Shown in pieces: positions 18,651 to 30,359 of a stretch of DNA of 64,000 bases. The notes under the pieces were generated by a model. That model was not told where the DNA came from. It was given only the letters and a program-made list of their open reading frames with translations, and did not search any database. The position numbers were made by a program, and so were the translations under genes. Each line of letters begins with the position of its first letter. The stretch's first letter is position 1. The stretch spans positions 124,001-188,000 of the forward strand of contig JAVTVY010045590.1 in the NCBI GenBank assembly GCA_036873755.1, written 5' to 3'. The DNA is from Hanleya hanleyi (Eukaryota; Mollusca; Polyplacophora; Lepidopleurida; Hanleyidae).

Positions 18651-18797
18651 AACGTGTGACGTCATATGCAAATTTCTGAGGTCAAATTTTACTCGCTTCT
18701 GATTGGCTGTCACCAACCCTTCCACCCCTACCCATTCAAAGTGGTTTGGCCCGAGGTCAAAGGTCAATGTGACTCAGATCGGGTAGACACTACTACT

Positions 18798-18803
18798 CAT
18801 GTC
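18798..18803. repeat. Target-site duplication, right (CATGTC)
   Basis: CATGTC directly follows the terminal CTACTACT and is identical to 5744-5749. Confidence 0.85.
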
Positions 18804-19440
18804 TCAATGAACGCTAATTCACCGACATGTCTTCGATGATAGATATACTATCTCCAGTTTTGAAAATGACCTTTTACAGAATGGTCTGATGTTAATGAAG
18901 TTGTGTTGGTCTGCCTGCCAAATGCCGCCGATCATTCCTAAGTTAGGTGGAACGATTTTCCAATAAATCGGCTTAATATTCAGCAGACATGGACTCCGTT
19001 TTTGTTGTATCCTGTCTCATTTAAAGAGGCTATCAAGTCTTCGAGAAATCTCAGAAGCCGGAACTGGAATCTATTATCTGAATGGGTTTTAAAGAGACCA
19101 TCACCCGAGCCTACAGAAGACTTTGCGTTACAACATCTTAAGATCGCGCATAAGCCCTTGTCGTCTTGAAGACCGAAAATTCTATAAATTCTATACCGTG
19201 TTGCACTAATCACAGTCCGATATAGACATGATACAGGAAATACAGGTTTCTGTTGTAATTTTGCGAGTGCCGACGGAAAGTGGGCTTGTATGGGACGTCG
19301 ACATTCTCGGAAGAAATAACATAAACCCTCTCAGAAGACTCCGGCTCGGCCATTGGTTTTCCCTAGACTTAAAATGGAGAGCAACACAAGTCGAATGTCT
19401 GAGGATTTAATTTTTACTATGTGCACTTCGAACCAGCTAC
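18804..19440. other. Right flank of the Polinton, no recognised gene
   Basis: 18801-18831 resembles 5721-5749 on the left flank. Two small open frames (18980-19213 minus, 19228-19410 plus) have no domain that I recognise. Confidence 0.4.
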
Positions 19441-19458
19441 AACATTTCAACCACAGGA

Positions 19459-19683
19459 CCGCGTCTCAAATCAATCAAACAATGCTGATTAATAAAACAA
19501 ATCTGCTTAATCGATGTTGAATTGATATTGCTGCTGTTACCACACGCTACCGTATACCACTGTATATATAAACAAAGAGTAGGCTACACATGAACGGTAG
19601 CGAGTGGTAACAAAAACAATATCGATTCAATATCGATTAAGCAGATTTGTTTTGTTAAGCAGCATTGATTGATTTGAGACACG
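19459..19683. repeat. Hairpin repeat with ~90-bp arms (MITE-like)
   Basis: GTCTCAAATCAATCAA..TGCTGATTAA..AACAAATCTGCTTAATCGAT..GTTACCAC..CGCTACC is followed by the inverse GGTAGCGAGTGGTAAC..ATCGATTAAGCAGATTTGTT..AGCAGCATTGATTGATTTGAGAC. The loop is ~40-50 bp and non-coding. Confidence 0.75.
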
Positions 19684-19785
19684 GTCATGTGATTCCAACA
19701 TACATTTGCGGACTTCACCAGTGGACAAAATCCCAACACAAAAATCCCCAGAACAGGAAAAGAGGACAAAACCCCAGGCAAAACA

Positions 19786-22534
19786 GGTCCGTGTAACCTT
19801 GCACAATTCAATTTTCGTTTTTTGTTTTTGTGTTCTCAAAATCAAAAATTGAAAATTGACCGTCAATTTTCAATTTTCGTTTTTTGTTTTTGTGTTCTCA
19901 AAATCAAAAATTGAAATTTGACCGTCAATTTTCAATTTTCGTTTTTTGTTTTTGGTTTCTCAAAATCAAAAATTGAAAATTGACCGTCAATTTTCAATTT
20001 TCGTTTTTTGTTTTTGTGTTCTGAAAATCAAAAATTGAAATTTGACCGTCAATTTTCAATTTTTGATTCTGGGATTACAAAAACAAAAAACGAAAATTGA
20101 TATTTGACAGTCAATTTTCAATTTTCGTTTTTCGTTTTGCTTCACGCAAAAATGAAAATCAAATATTGAAAATTGCCTCGACTTGTCCGTTTTTCGTTTT
20201 TTGATTTTAACTTTGACGTATCTATGTTAAGTTCTCATGTGGACGGGTTATCATGTCACTTCCGGTACGACGAGTAGAATAGAAAACGCAAATCGTGTCG
20301 TATGAGAGGTGTGGAGCGTGAGAGGCATGTGGCCCACCAGGCCATCCTCGGGAGCCAGTGTATTGATCGATTTGTTAGGGTATCTATACATTGCCTTGGT
20401 TGCATGGTTGCACACGATAGTTCTGGATAAAAAAAGATCAAGGGGTATCCTCTAAATCAAACCAATTATTCAACAGGTTCAGCTAGCTCATTACTCCAAT
20501 CCACTAGCTGGACGGTTTGAGATGTGACATCGCTGGCATAACTTTGATGTCAGGCTGAAATCGACATCGAGAGTCAAGGCAAAAACCGCCGGCTTGGGAT
20601 ACCGACATGCTAATTCAAAATAACCTCGGGGATGAAATGTTCGAGATTGAGGCAACGACTCAAGAACTCACTCGAATCACCAAAAATGTCCAAGTAAACC
20701 CTGTGCGGGGATAGCCTATAGTATTGGACCCTTCTACGGAGGGCCAATGATAGGCTGATGTAGCAACAACAACATTTTCCCAGTTATACGCCAGATTTTG
20801 AAATCGAAAACGATGCCGCGCTATGTCATCGGTCAACTGAGACAGTCACGTGGTTGTGTATGAAGATTGGGGTGGCTCCTATAAATAGTGATCCAATGAA
20901 AATGCTCGTCTTAGTTTGAAATGGCGGAGTCGAATGACCAATCTCTGAAGGGGAGACAGCTGGAACAGTACACTATCACTGTCTGTTAATATCTTGAATT
21001 AACAGAGAGTACTGCAGTCTATGTGCGGGGATTCACGATTTACCTGGACTTGTGAAGATGCACCAGACAGGTCTGGATATGTGGCATCCCGCTGTTCTCA
21101 ATGGTTATTGGCCTTGAGGCCTGAGCCAATCAGAACGCAGTCTTAGATTTTCTCATTTCTAAAAATAGATGTTTAGAGCGCTACAAAAGCGAACAGCATT
21201 CATGCAGACAACCGCTATTTGCTATTGATTTGAAATATAGTATTTATAAAGATACCAACAAAGATTTAATACCAATAAGAGTAAGTATGCGGCCCGTAAA
21301 CCACCATTTCAAACAAGCACACAATCGCCACGTTTGATGTCAGACGTCTGAATGCTTCAACGCTTCAGGTCCAATCTTCATTCTCTATTTTTGGGACCTG
21401 GATCGTTGGAGCGTTCAGATGCTCGTCAACGTTCAGCGTCAAAAACGCTTCAACGCAAGTGTGGGTGTCAAACGCTTCAACGCATCGACGTGGGAAGTTT
21501 CCTTGGGGGTTATGATTAGGCATCTTCATTTTATCGAGCCAATTTCTACGTTCCCACTTCGAACCTGCCTTGATTCATCTGACCCCTTCAGTGTTCAAAA
21601 TCCGAGGTGTAAATTTCACCTACTAACGACAGAAGAACCAATCAGAGCGTACATCGATTGCGAATGAAGTCACGTTGAGTGACATCATCCTCTATTAGCG
21701 GCGTCTTTCCTCCTAATAAGGTGCCCACTAATTAGGTCAGCCAATCAATAACGCTCTTGTGCGACCCATTTCGAATTTCAAATGTTTTCGAGGTCAGTGA
21801 CGTCTCGTGTCTATTTATAAGTTATTTGAACATTGAAGGGGTCCAGATATATCAAGGGAAGTTCGAAGTGGGAACGTAGAAATTGGCTAGATAAAATGAA
21901 GATGTGATTAGGGTACCCACGTATTTATTATACTACCCTACTTTAATGAAACTCCCATGTGTATCAACCCCGTTGTTCTCCATATAATGCTTCACACCTG
22001 CTGCACGATTGCCTACTCGCTTATGCGCAGTTGGCCCATTATATTCTAGCTCGAATGCCTGGCTCCAGGGATCTATAGTGTAGTGAAACTTCCACATCTT
22101 GCCCCCTACTGTTTTTCCATATTATGCTCCACACCTGCCTAACCAATCCGATTTGCGCTTTCCATACTACTCCGCGAACCGAAAGTGACATCATAAGTCT
22201 TGCGCGTGCGCAGTTAACATTGACGAGTCAAAGTTAAAATCAAAAAACGAAAAACGGACAAGTCGAGGCAATTTTCATTATTTGATTTTCATTTTTGGGA
22301 CAAGTGAAACGAAAAACGAAAATTGAAAATTGACGGTCAATTTTCAATTTTTGATTTTGAGAAACCAAAAACAAAAAACGAAAATTGAAAATTGACGGTC
22401 AAATTTCAATTTTTGATTTTGAGAACACAAAAACAAAAAACGAAAATTGAAAATTGACGGTCAATTTTCAATTTTTGATTTTGAGAACACAAAAACAAAA
22501 AACGAAAATTGAATTGTGCAAGGTTACACGGACC
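19786..22534. mobile_element. 2.75-kb element with long repetitive TIRs
   Basis: Ends GGTCCGTGTAACCTTGCACA and TGTGCAAGGTTACACGGACC are exact inverses, flanked by AAAACA on both sides (19780-19785 and 22535-22540), a likely 6-bp target duplication. Each TIR is a run of ~62-bp units of AATTTTCAATTTTCGTTTTTTG and CAAAAATTGAAAATTGACCGTC (about 430 bp left, 320 bp right), ending with CGACTTGTCCGTTTTTCG. The interior (20230-22200) has no recognisable protein and contains the MITE at 21521-21904. It is therefore a non-autonomous or gutted element of unknown superfamily. Confidence 0.7.
21521..21904. mobile_element. MITE copy A (384 bp) with 8-bp TSD TGATTAGG
   Basis: CATCTTCATTTTATCGAGCC..AATTTCTACGTTCCCACTTCGAA at the left is inversely repeated at the right. 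TGATTAGG flanks both sides (21513-21520 and 21905-21912). An 8-bp duplication points to the hAT or P superfamily. Nested inside the 2.75-kb element, so it inserted later. Confidence 0.8.
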
Positions 22535-22559
22535 AAAACACCACTTCATTTTTTTTAAA

Positions 22560-24150
22560 ATTTGTGTTTACTTCTAAATATATTTTTAATTCTGAGAGGA
22601 TTAGCGGACGGCTCTATCTTTGATGACTAATTAAACTAGTTTGTACATAAGGAAGGATGCCTGCATCGCTTCTACACATTTGGCAAATGATGCGGTTGGA
22701 CAGAGGTTGAAGAAGCGAGTGCAACGAGCTACAAAAGACCTACAGGAAAGACTACCGATACGCAATCTGTGCGTTGACTTGGACAGCGGTCGGAAGACAT
22801 TGGAAGAAACCATGAGAGGCCTTGACATAATATCAGACTATATTAGATAGACTTACTAGATTTAGATAGATTACTAGGCAGAAAAAACTAAATGTGAAAT
22901 GTCACATTTTTGTGTGTAAATATTGACCATAACATGTAAATATTGACCTTAATTTAATAAGAAAGCATATATAGATAAAATCTGTTAATGTTGTTGTATG
23001 GCTAATATAATTTTTTCATACAAAAGTTAAAATTGGGGGTTTTGTCCGATTGGGGTTTTGTCCGCTGGGGTTTTGTCCACTGGGGTTTTGTCCGCTGGGG
23101 TTTTGTCCTACACCCTGGCAAAATAGAGGACAGATTGATCTGCCTGACTGGGCATGTTAAGAAAATATTATCTCTCTTACCTTTAGAGGAGTTCTGGATT
23201 GATAGTTGTCACCGCAATAGCTGGAACTGGAAGTTATAGTTTATATTTGTTATATGTTATCTGTGAAATCCTACACTTTCGACATTTCCACACCTTAATG
23301 TAGGTCTGTATTGTCCGGATTTGTCAGCCGAACAATGGCTAGAGATGATGCACTAATTGTTGGTGGGCGACTCATTTACAATTTGAAATACGCAGTAGCC
23401 TAACCACTATACTCGAGTTTCAACCAATTCCCATCACACGTCTAATGGTTAGTTTTAATGTCATTTCTGAAAGGTTTTTGATCCACTCGAGTTTTTTCAA
23501 TCCCATATCTAAATATCAAATTTTGTACATCGAGTATCAAGTCCTGGGACAGAATATCTGAAAGATACCGTCTTCATATTCCTTCCTATAGGATTTGATC
23601 CTCAGAGTAAAAATGCTGCCGAACATTTCTTGGAAAATACATGCAGTAAATGCTCGAAATTCGGATTCGAATACTGTGAACACAGGATACAACATAATAC
23701 TTTAATGCTTTTGTTCTGCCCCAATCTCAGTAAACTCGGATATAATATCACAGAATATTATATCTGAATTCAACCCTATATAAATCCCATGCGAATTTGA
23801 AACTACTATTGTTAGCCAATCAGGTGGCTAGCTTGTTGAAATTCATCCTCGCGAGCCAGTGTATCTTTACTTTACTTTATTTCCATACATGAATACATAT
23901 AGAAACATAAAAATATATACATATATCAATGATTGTTAAAAAACAATGCCATGTAAAAACAAGACTATCACAATTCCCAGGCAAACATGCACATACGTAC
24001 TGCATACAGCTCTAACAATACAGAATAGTTAGTTGGGATAGGCTTAGCATGTATCCAAGCTATGGGGTCGGCTAAAGTGACAAACAAAAGAATGCTGCCC
24101 TAAAGCCCACTGTATTGGGCCACCACTACCTCGAACATAAATTCGGGTCC
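22560..24150. other. Repeat-derived spacer
   Basis: No recognised gene. GGGGTTTTGTCC(GC/AC)T repeats five times at 23034-23110, and the inverse GGACAAAACCCC occurs just left of the 2.75-kb element (19763-19776). A 69-codon open frame at 22641-22850 is unassigned. Confidence 0.4.
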
Positions 24151-24164
24151 AACCCCACACATCC

Positions 24165-24549
24165 ATCTTCATTTTATCCAGCCAATTTCTACGTTTCCAC
24201 TTCGAACCTGCCTTGATTTATCAGACCCCTTCAGCGTTCAAAATCCGAGATGTAAATTTCACCAGCTGACGACAGAAGAACCAATCAGAACATACACATC
24301 GATTTCGAGTGAAGTCACATAGGGTGACATCATCCTCTATTAGCGGCGTCCTTCCTCCTAATATGGTGCCCACTAATTAGGTCAGCCAATCAATATCGCT
24401 CTTGTGTGACCCATTTCGAATTTCAAATGTTTTCGAGGTCAGTGACGTCTCGTGTCTATTTATAAGTTATTTGAACATTGAAGGGGTCCAGATATATCAA
24501 GGGAAGTTCGAAGTGGGAACGTAGAAATTGGCTGGATAAAATGAAAATG
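24165..24549. mobile_element. MITE copy B (385 bp) with 8-bp TSD CACACATC
   Basis: Close relative of 21521-21904, with the same TIRs and interior (TAGCGGCGTC, CTAATTAGGTCAGCCAATCAAT). Flanked by CACACATC at 24157-24164 and 24550-24557. Confidence 0.8.
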
Positions 24550-24559
24550 CACACATCCC

Positions 24560-26185
24560 TCTGGTCACAGATTGCCAAGAAGAGTGATGTGTGGAGTCGC
24601 ACCCCAATCGACGAGAGTGCAATAGTTAATATTCATACTCAAGCCTGTGCGGCAGGGGTGCCGGCTAGCTGCGATGTTCTCTGTTGCAACATTTCGTAAA
24701 TAAACTGTCCAATTTTGGGGGACAGATGGTTAGGTGGATTGATAAAAAAATCAAAAAAATCTTGATCTGTTAAATGTCTGAAGAAATGACAAGTGTTGTC
24801 GATTAACTTGTATAATATATTCATAATATAAATCGATAGGTTACGATCGATACACTGGCTTGGTTAGTTACCGATAGCAGTTCTGAGCTCGAGGGGTTCA
24901 CACTAAACCGAACCAATTAGTAAGCGCGCTGAAGCAGCTCATCAGGGATCCGCAGAGAGGTTTGAGTCTTGACTGGTTTGAAGTTAGGTTGAAATCGGCA
25001 TCGGGTGTCAAAGCGAAAACCGCAGGCTTCAGATACCGACGCGCTAATTCAAAACAACCGCTGGGGATGAAATGTACGAGGTTGTGTAATAGACGCAACG
25101 ACTCCAGAACTCACCCGAATCAACAAAAAGGTCCAGGTAAACCCCCTGCGAGGATTTAGGGATTAACTGGACTTGTGCAGATGGTTGAAATCACGCCCAC
25201 GGTAATTACACACCGTAGCACGTGGACGAATATATAAACATTATCGGGAAACAGTATCCAAATATGGCATCATTTATAGACAGTATGATTTGCAAACCGT
25301 GAAGATCAAAGAGTTTACTCCCGCCGAAAAGTCTGGCTATGTTAGGGGGTAAAAAATATCAGAAGATTATGCCTCGCGAAGATTTTAATCTCCGTGAAGT
25401 AAACGTCAATCATTGTCAGCGACAAAAGTAAGAATTGTCGTGATTGGCTTATTATGGGATCTCGCAGAATATCGGCGAACATTTCGCATGAAGTTTTCAT
25501 AGCCTTACGTCTAGATGATACTCCCCTGATTTACCATCTTGGTTTACCTAGATTGCTGTGATACCAAATAGGCCAGCACTCCTATATTTTCTGGGATCTG
25601 AATGAGGGTCTCGGACCCTTATATATATTCGACCACCCACTTCGGTTTACGCGTATCTGAATTCATCCAGTTAGAAATAATGAAGTCTATCATGTATAAT
25701 CTATTACACTGTAAAATGTTGTATAATTCTTCACATGACGGGCATCTCTTCAGGTTTAATAATAACTAAACAGAATGCAAATCGGATAGATTTTGGCAGT
25801 TTTTGCTCGATTATATTATGATATGTGTGCAGTTTGCATCGAGTTAAGATATGCCAGTGGCTGGAGACGACTTCACTTGACGTCACTAGCCAGTTCCCAC
25901 TCAACAGCTCAAAACAGCATGGGTTATGAAAAAGGTCTATAGGAATAGAATAGAATAGTTTATATGCGTAAAAGTTGAGTCCAGCAGGACTAAAACGCAA
26001 TCATGCATACATATAAAACATACACAACTACAAACATCAGACAACAGGTAAAACATGCAAATATATAAAAGGGTTTCCATTTGCCCAACATTAAAATAGG
26101 TGACCCATCCTTGGTCCAAATGGGCCGTGCGGTTATCATTTTGAAGCGCCCGTGTGGTAGAGTATTGAAAGTCATGGTATTTTGG
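24560..26185. other. Spacer without recognised gene
   Basis: 24897-25160 partly repeats 20500-20710 (AAATCGGCATCG..GTCAA and ACTCACTCGAATCA-type words). 25518-25560 (CTGATTTACCATCTTGGTTT) recurs at 38150. No coding assignment. Confidence 0.35.
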
Positions 26186-26189
26186 GGGC

Positions 26190-27330
26190 ATGGGCATGTT
26201 TGGCCTATTTAGGGGTCCAAATATTGCGTTTAGGGTGTCGTGTTGAAGTGCTCGTGGTGTAAACTACGACTGGGCTGTTTTTTACTGGAAGTGACGTCAT
26301 CACAAAGAAAGGACATTTACGGATGCACATAGCGTGTTTGGGCGATGTATACATGGGTGTAAATATTGCGTGCAGCTTGGGGAGCTTTCATGACGCAGAC
26401 TACGACACGCATTTTGACCAAGGTGTGACATCGTGATGCACATGCGCAGTTGAGGAGTAGTACAGAAAACCGCATTCACGGATGCGCACTGGGGATATGC
26501 CTACGTATACACCTCTATACAATAACGGGCGGGCATGTGGACCTGTGTTGTGATACATGACTTTCGGAATGTACCCAGAGACTGGGAAACGTCCTCAGCA
26601 ACGCCAGGGGTATTAGGAAAAGTGCTCGGATGGGTGAAAAGCACACCACTGTAGCCCATATGAGTGAGCAGATGGACCTTGAGAGTACATGTGGACCATG
26701 AAGTGTACACAGAGAAGACGAGGTGATGAGTAGTAGAGAACGCGCGCGCAGAGTCGCTCGTACACGCCAGAGGAGAGGTGAAAAATACACCCCTATGGTG
26801 TGAACATGTGGGGGCGACGGAACTCTGGTTGTACCGTGTTCTCAACTGCCCAGTGTACGTCCAGGGTTACAGGCATGCGCACTGGGGAAGTAGTAGAGCA
26901 AAGACAGTTTTGCATGTGCGCAGGGGTAAGTTAGATATGGGCCATGTTGGGTTCAAATGTGTCGTGCTTGGTATCCTATTGAAGCTCTTATCGAGTAGAG
27001 TAGTTAGACTTGTGGTGATATGCGCATGCGCACTCGAGGAGTAGTAGAGAAAGCACAGAATCGTTCGGATTCGCACTCGAGTGAGTGAAAAGTACATCGA
27101 TATACACTAACCCTTAGGTGTGGACATGTGGGGGTGACCGAGCTCTGGCTGTACCGGCTACTGACCAGTGTAGGTCCAGGAATACACGAGCGCTCGGATA
27201 CGCCCCGAGATATGTCTACCGTATGGTCTAGTCTCTTCCCCTCAGTCCAGGTAGACGATGCTCATTTATTCGGGGTTACTCACTCCCATCACCCGTGTTA
27301 TACTACCTTGGCTCCCTATCAACATCACTT
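26190..27330 (+). repeat. Tandem array of ~200-bp units, second locus
   Basis: Same family as 3340-4035 but opposite strand: GTGTCGTGTTGAAGTGCTCGTGGTGTAAACTAC, GGAAGTGACGTCATCAC, GCGCATGCGCACT..GGAGTAGTAGAGAAA and GTGTGGACATGTGGGGGTGACCGAGCTCTGG recur several times. Open frames are diverse and not conserved between units. Confidence 0.6.
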
Positions 27331-27334
27331 CTGA

Positions 27335-27830
27335 GTGGTGCAAGCGAGAAAAAAAATGATCCTACAGTACTCGCTGAATGGCTGAACCTCGTCAAGAGCA
27401 AGGTCGTTTAAACAGTCCGCCATATTGACAGAATTACCCTTCCCCATGCAGAACAAGCACTGAGAAACCTCAAATAGGAAGGTTCTAGCAAATTTCCAGA
27501 ATGAATTCCAACAGAGAAAGCTCAAATGCTGATTAAGGAATTGTGTATAAGCGAACCATCATCGAATATGTCTACTTACTCCCAAACTGGATTTACTCTG
27601 GAAAGTTTATTTAACATACACGAAACAGTTCTCGAGGAAAAAGATATTTGTCTTCCGATCACTCATAACGATACACCAACAGTTTATGTGATACTTACTT
27701 ACTTGATACTTGATAATGAATACGCCTTTATCCGTAGTCGCGGCTCTCATCTTCTTTTTAATTACAACACATATAAGGGAAGTGGGAAGAGGTGCGGACA
27801 TACTGACAGAGCCACATGACTTCACAGTAT
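27335..27830 (+). mobile_element. Penelope-like element fragment (upstream coding part)
   Basis: Diverged relative of 44478-44800. It includes WCKRE, DPTVLAEWL, VRHIDRITLPHAEQAL and later FTLESLFN-type segments, interrupted by stops. It keeps the uninterrupted junction that is split by a repeat element in the other copy, so it serves as an empty-site reference. Confidence 0.55.
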
Positions 27831-28214
27831 AGTCTTCCGAGTAAAAGCTCTGCGGGCTTGGGGATGAGAAGCCCTGTTCAGAGAGCGAGTTCCAGTCATT
27901 TAAATTCCTGTGGGCAAAGAACTCGTGCTGTATCCCTGTTCTGCCAAAAGGCTTGTATAAAGTCTCGGTATGATTGAATAAGTCCCGTATTCTAGAACCG
28001 GGCGTACCGTTTACTTGTAGAGGATTGCTATCTTCTGTTTGGTGAAGTTACAAACGCACATATTGATGATCCCTATACGTTGGTTTGCCTTACCATGCTG
28101 TTTTGTTTTACAGGCTTTAGATCTGCAGAGATAATGAGACCAATGTCGTTGGGTTCAGTGATCTCATTCAGAATTTCCCCGTTGAGAGTACAAACATATG
28201 CGCAGTACTACGCA

Positions 28215-29040
28215 TTAATGGCATTGAAGAAAGTAAACACTGGGCAGTCCAGGCTTGAGCTTGTCTAAGTCCCCCTTTAGGAGGCGGCAGTCCTCAGCAC
28301 TCAGAATTTGAATATAAAGCTTGGTGTCTCCGGTAAACAATTTGGTTATAGCTGGGACGGAGGTGTGAATATCATTCACGCAAAGAACAAACAGAATAGA
28401 CCCCAGGATGGACACCTGAGGGACTCCAATAACCACGTCTCTCTATGAAGAGAAACCGTTGCGTAATATTACCTGTTGTCTCCAGTTGATGAATAATGCC
28501 TCGATCCACGATAAAATAACATCCCTTGATATCGCATTGCCTGGATTTATAAAACAACCTTTGTGGGGCAACGAAGCGAAGGCCTTGGAGAAATCCAGAT
28601 AAATAATGTCTCTTCCGTGCCCCAAATCTTATGATTTCGTCCAGTCATTCAGACACTCCAGGAGTTGGCTAGTGCATGAGCATTTTTGTTGGGGCCCATG
28701 TTAGTGGCATGAAATAAATGTTATTTTTCTGCAGGAAACTGTTCAGCTGGTCCCATAATATTCTTTCGAGAAGGATGACAACTTGGCTTGTGCAAGTTAC
28801 TGGACGATAATTATTCGGATCGGAGGCCGAACCTCAGAGGGATGATGTTTCCATCTCTGCAGTCCTGAGGAAAAGCAGATGTTAACAAGGATGAGTAGAA
28901 GATTTGGTAAAACGAAACACCTGCAACAGGTAAGATTCTAAGAGCGTTCGAATGGATGTTGTCTGGTCCACAAGCTTTATTCTATTCGAGTTTGGACATT
29001 TCGCAAGCTACATCAGCAGCAATGATTGTGTTCAAGCTCG
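28215..29040 (-). pseudogene. Decayed LINE reverse transcriptase
   Basis: Reading minus strand: PNNYRPV-like and LLERILWDQLNSFL segments, then DIIYLDFSKAFASLPH, then GVPQVSILGSILFVLCVNDI and a degenerate FTGDTKLY at the catalytic FADD position. These are non-LTR RT motifs in correct order but in several frames with stops. Distinct from the LINE at 54079-55152. Confidence 0.7.
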
Positions 29041-29055
29041 GGGCATTGAAGCCCA

Positions 29056-29900
29056 CTACTCGAAACCTATTTTAGAGAAAACACAAGGTGTTGGTGGAGA
29101 ACTCGTTGCCGCATAGAGGTTTTGGTAACTCCGGGTGTAATTGCACCGACTAAAAATGCTTGAAGTAGAAGGGTTGTCCGCATACGCCCCGTTGCAACTG
29201 CTGTTCCCCACGTAGGCTATAATCAACCGCTTGGGCATATCCCCCCGAAATACATTTTCTTGGTGGCTGATTGGATTCTGAGCCGGCAAAGAAAACACTT
29301 TGGCTTGCACATGTGGCTGGGATATTAAGGGTTTTTTTCTCCAAGGCCGTGATGTGACCTAGCTGCATGGCTAGATTCGGTTTTACTTTGCGGACGTACA
29401 GGGCTCCCTCTTGGATGATCTTATAGTCAGGCGTCGCGCCGGTAGCCAGTAAGGACCGGTAATGCCAGCGTCTGTGGGAGTTTGATGGGCACTTCGCTCG
29501 AAAGGTAGTGATCTTGCGTGAACAGATTCGTATGTAGACGTCCCATGAGATCCACCAACTGTCCGCTGTGAAACCCCGGTATCCGACATTGCCGTTCATC
29601 TCCGTGTGTCCTGGGGTGTCCTAATAGTTCAAGGGTGCCGTCATGTGAGAGTCTTTGACTTCTCGACCGTATGACATCAACGTTTCGGTGAAAGCACTAT
29701 AGGTGTGCATGTTGGTTGAGGCATTCAAGAGCAGCCAGGGGCATCTTTCTCGAGATTGGTGCCATCGCCATCGAAGACCTTGACTTTCACGTACAAGTAG
29801 GTGTGGACTAAATCCAAGTATGCTGTATCAGAGTTGAGGATAACGAATCCGCAATTTTCCACATTAACCTCTAGACAATGCTATCTTGCCCCGATGACGA
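29056..29900 (-). pseudogene. Decayed Polinton major capsid gene fragment
   Basis: Pieces of the capsid gene at 8767-10078 in several frames: GDMPKRLIIAYVGN, ALYVRKVKPNLAMQLGHITALE, and nucleotide matches to the YLYVKAKI and LLSHGREAK regions. Frame breaks and internal deletions are frequent, so it is an old copy. Confidence 0.8.
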
Positions 29901-30359
29901 CAACGGGTGCTCTGGCACATGGTCACCGTGTGCGCCCAGGCCTGTTAGCATGATCTCTCTGAACCGGGGGCGGTTTTTTAACTATTAATAACTGATGTAA
30001 ATATGATAATACGGATCAAATAGTCCTACTATTCAACGAACGACCAATAAGCTTACATTTTTGATAATTTTGGCAACATTAGGTCGAAAATAGTCCATCG
30101 ATCATAAATATTTTTGAAGTTACGGAGATAGAAAAGTGCCTCAGTTAACAGACCGAAGCTCATGCGGCCAGCCACGTCTTGGTACACCGATCGAGACAAG
30201 ACGGCCTTGACAAGGGATTAACGTAAATTATAGTGGAGATTTCCCATTCCATAGGGCTCGAATCTGTGATACTGGAGAAAGGAAGATGTTTCACTGATTA
30301 CCTCTATTACCGTTCACAAATCAGATTCGACTCTGGATGAAGGCCATTTTTACGCAAAT

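Larger units (their letters stand above)
5750..18797 (-). mobile_element. Polinton/Maverick-type (adintovirus-like) element without DNA polymerase
   Basis: A 13,048-bp element. The ends are AGTAGTAGTGTCTACCCGAT.. and its exact inverse ..ATCGGGTAGACACTACTACT, flanked on both sides by CATGTC. AG/CT termini, 6-bp target duplications and long TIRs are Polinton hallmarks. Inside are a retroviral-type integrase, FtsK/HerA-type packaging ATPase, adenain-like protease, capsid and penton-like genes, so it is an integrated virus-like element. All genes are on the minus strand between 8292 and 16332. No protein-primed family B polymerase is found, and no gap is large enough for one. Several genes carry stops or frameshifts, so this copy is probably inactive. 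Confidence 0.9.
16912..18797 (-). repeat. Right terminal inverted repeat of the Polinton
   Basis: Inverse of 5750-7539 with the same module order. It differs by having about five 152-bp units instead of seven and an extra ~380 bp (about 17997-18380) absent from the left copy. As all genes point left, this TIR lies upstream of the gene block and would serve as the promoter-side end. Confidence 0.85.
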
